Assembly (NCBI GenBank): GCA_035644495.1
Contig: DASQOM010000240.1
Location: forward strand, 1 to 29,240
Direction: 5' to 3'
Length of the DNA: 29,240 nucleotides
Source of the DNA: JACQFK01 sp035644495
Lineage (GTDB): Bacteria > Planctomycetota > MHYJ01 > JACPRB01
The position numbers and the translations under genes were made by a program. Of the stretch, positions 27,936 to 29,240 are shown piece after piece (within the stretch, counting starts at the first letter, position 1; every line of letters begins with the position of its first letter). The notes under the pieces are model-generated. The model did not search any database, was not told where the DNA came from, and worked only from the letters and a program-made list of their open reading frames with translations.

Positions 27936-29240
27936 TTACGGCCGGACTTCCGTCACCTTGATCGAGTCCACCCAGAACGATCCCCGCTCGTCCTCCTCGC
28001 CGTACATCAGGAGGAGATCGCTGATCGGCGACCCGGGCGCCGGGCGGCCCGTGATCCGGGTCTTGTCGGACGGGACCAGGTCGTCGAAGGCGATCGTCAG
28101 CGTCCGCCACTCGCTGCTCCGCAGGATGGGGACCTCCGCCTTATAGGTCGTGCGGACGTCGCCGGCGAAGAGCTGGACCTTGAGCTTCGACGTGCGGTCG
28201 GCGCGGCAGACGATCGTCAGGGCGCCGCGCACCGGGACCTCGAAAAGGGGCTTCTCCGCAGCGAGATGGAGCGTCGGCCCGCTGCCGGGCCGGACCGCCG
28301 CCTTCGCGACCCCTTTGTCGATCTCGGCCTCCCAGGCCCCGGGCTTCGTGAACTCCTCGGCATAAAGTGTCAGCTCCGCCGGGCGATGGCCGCGCACCCA
28401 CGCGAATGCGCGGAAATCCGCCGGCGCAGCCGGTCCCAGGGTTCCGTCCTCGGCCGCCTGCAGCATTTCCGCAGCGCGCAGCGTGACCCGGCCGCGAGCG
28501 CTCTGCACGTCCACGCGCCCCTTCTCGACCGTCAGGATCGAGCGGCCGGAAACCACCCTGACCGAGAAGACGGTGCCGAGCGGGGTCGCGTCGCAGGCCT
28601 TCGTGACGACCTTGATCTCCGGGCCGGGGCCGATGAGATCCGCGAGGACTTCGCCCTGTTCCAGGACGAGGGCCAGCCGCTTCTCCTCAGGACGGAACTC
28701 GACGACCGTCCTTGGGGACAGGAGGACGACGCGGTCGTCCGCGAGCGTCAGCCGGACGAGCGCCGACGCTTTGAGCTTGTCCCCCGCCGCCACGCCGACC
28801 TCCTTCTGCTTCCCGCGGAGGGTCTTCTCGGCGAGGTCGAACGTGCCCTCGATCTCCCGGATGACGGCGACCGCGCGGGCCGCTCGAGTCGACGGCGGCG
28901 TATCGGCGGGGGGCGGCGTTTTCACGGGAGCCGGCGGCTCGGATTCAGGCTTCTCCGGTTCCTCCTTCGGCGCCGGCCCGACGGGAGGCTCGACCTGCGG
29001 CGGGACGATGGGCCGTCGTGGGGGCGACGGCAGCGGAATCACGGGGGCCGGCGGGGGAGGCGCGGACGGCCGGACGGTCGGCGTTCCGGGGACCGGGACG
29101 GGAACCTGGACGATCGGCTCGCCCGCGGGCTTCCTCTCCGAGCGCAGCGCCGAGCCAATCAGGAGGATCGTCACCGCGGCCGCGAGCCCGGCGCCCACCC
29201 AGGCCGCGATCGGCGTCGGGGCGCCGGTCGCCGCGCGACG
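27936..29240 (-). CDS. FecR-domain membrane protein with C-terminal beta-sandwich (5' end cut by window)
   Basis: The frame is open to the right edge, so at least 434 residues are encoded. A transmembrane helix (WVGAGLAAAVTILLIGSAL) is followed by a long Pro/Glu-rich linker (about 90 residues), a FecR domain (KLKASALVRLTLADDRVVLL, TVVEFRPEEKRLALVLEQGE, GTVFSVRVVSGRSILTVEKG) and a C-terminal jelly-roll-like region ending SFWVDSIKVTEVRP, similar to carbohydrate-binding modules. FecR proteins act as anti-sigma factors or as periplasmic sensors; the N-terminal part that would decide lies outside. GTG 29196-29198 is only an internal candidate start. It converges with the cyclase gene. Confidence 0.82.
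   Translation of the reverse strand, partial: RRAATGAPTPIAAWVGAGLAAAVTILLIGSALRSERKPAGEPIVQVPVPVPGTPTVRPSAPPPPAPVIPLPSPPRRPIVPPQVEPPVGPAPKEEPEKPESEPPAPVKTPPPADTPPSTRAARAVAVIREIEGTFDLAEKTLRGKQKEVGVAAGDKLKASALVRLTLADDRVVLLSPRTVVEFRPEEKRLALVLEQGEVLADLIGPGPEIKVVTKACDATPLGTVFSVRVVSGRSILTVEKGRVDVQSARGRVTLRAAEMLQAAEDGTLGPAAPADFRAFAWVRGHRPAELTLYAEEFTKPGAWEAEIDKGVAKAAVRPGSGPTLHLAAEKPLFEVPVRGALTIVCRADRTSKLKVQLFAGDVRTTYKAEVPILRSSEWRTLTIAFDDLVPSDKTRITGRPAPGSPISDLLLMYGEEDERGSFWVDSIKVTEVRP

Noticed and set aside
1..29240. CRISPR array, integron attC sites or prophage genes
   Set aside because: No regularly spaced direct repeats, integrase or phage structural genes were seen on either strand.

Overview
The window is GC-rich, densely coded DNA that most resembles a Planctomycetota genome. 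A secreted redoxin-like protein, a cytochrome-like DUF1549/DUF1553 protein, a DUF1501 protein and a WD40 protein sit in one coupled operon (18936-23660), an arrangement typical of that phylum. Ser/Thr kinase, FHA, adenylate cyclase and FecR genes cluster at the right end. All assignments come from reading motifs; no database search was run.

Left part (1-8046): the C-terminal tail of a zinc-knuckle protein, a VOC (glyoxalase) remnant bracketed by an inverted repeat, a small secreted proline-rich protein, a TerC membrane protein and a convergent M61 aminopeptidase. Next is a plus-strand block: TetR regulator, ABC1/UbiB-like kinase, a 40-residue membrane protein, a DUF2071 protein, a four-helix membrane protein, a short Rossmann-like protein and a YndJ-like membrane protein. 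Almost identical TATGAAC-n2-GTTCA palindromes lie at the tetR promoter and at the start of the 40-residue gene, which suggests one autoregulated regulon.

Middle (8137-18271): a formylglycine-generating-enzyme-like gene with two mutually compensating frameshifts, an ISAzo13-type transposase tail, an ArsR-SRPBCC pair with a perfect 24-bp operator over the arsR start, MgtE, and a minus-strand unit of two tandem paralogues, a membrane histidine kinase and an NtrC-type sigma-54 activator. A GNAT gene follows. A gene-free gap (16088-16650) holds two outward-pointing intrinsic terminators and two possible mini-ORFs. Then come a TPR protein, a 63-residue protein and a short SPFH (slipin-like) protein.

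Most unusual region (18259-18916): directly after a strong terminator lies a tightly packed array of abnormal tRNA genes with encoded CCA. The first has about 69 extra nt in its anticodon loop. A Gly(GCC)-like and an Ile(GAT)-like tRNA both lack the D-loop GG and carry TGC instead of TTC in the T-loop, the signature of tRNAs that are excluded from translation in staphylococcal peptidoglycan synthesis. A His(GTG)-like tRNA has C33 and G8. A 46-residue zinc-ribbon gene follows with no visible terminator between.

Right end (23915-29240): an unknown helical protein, then a coupled minus-strand set (Ser/Thr kinase, FHA-GAF-Fis regulator, HD phosphohydrolase) divergent from a class III cyclase-FHA fusion, and finally a FecR-domain protein cut by the window edge.
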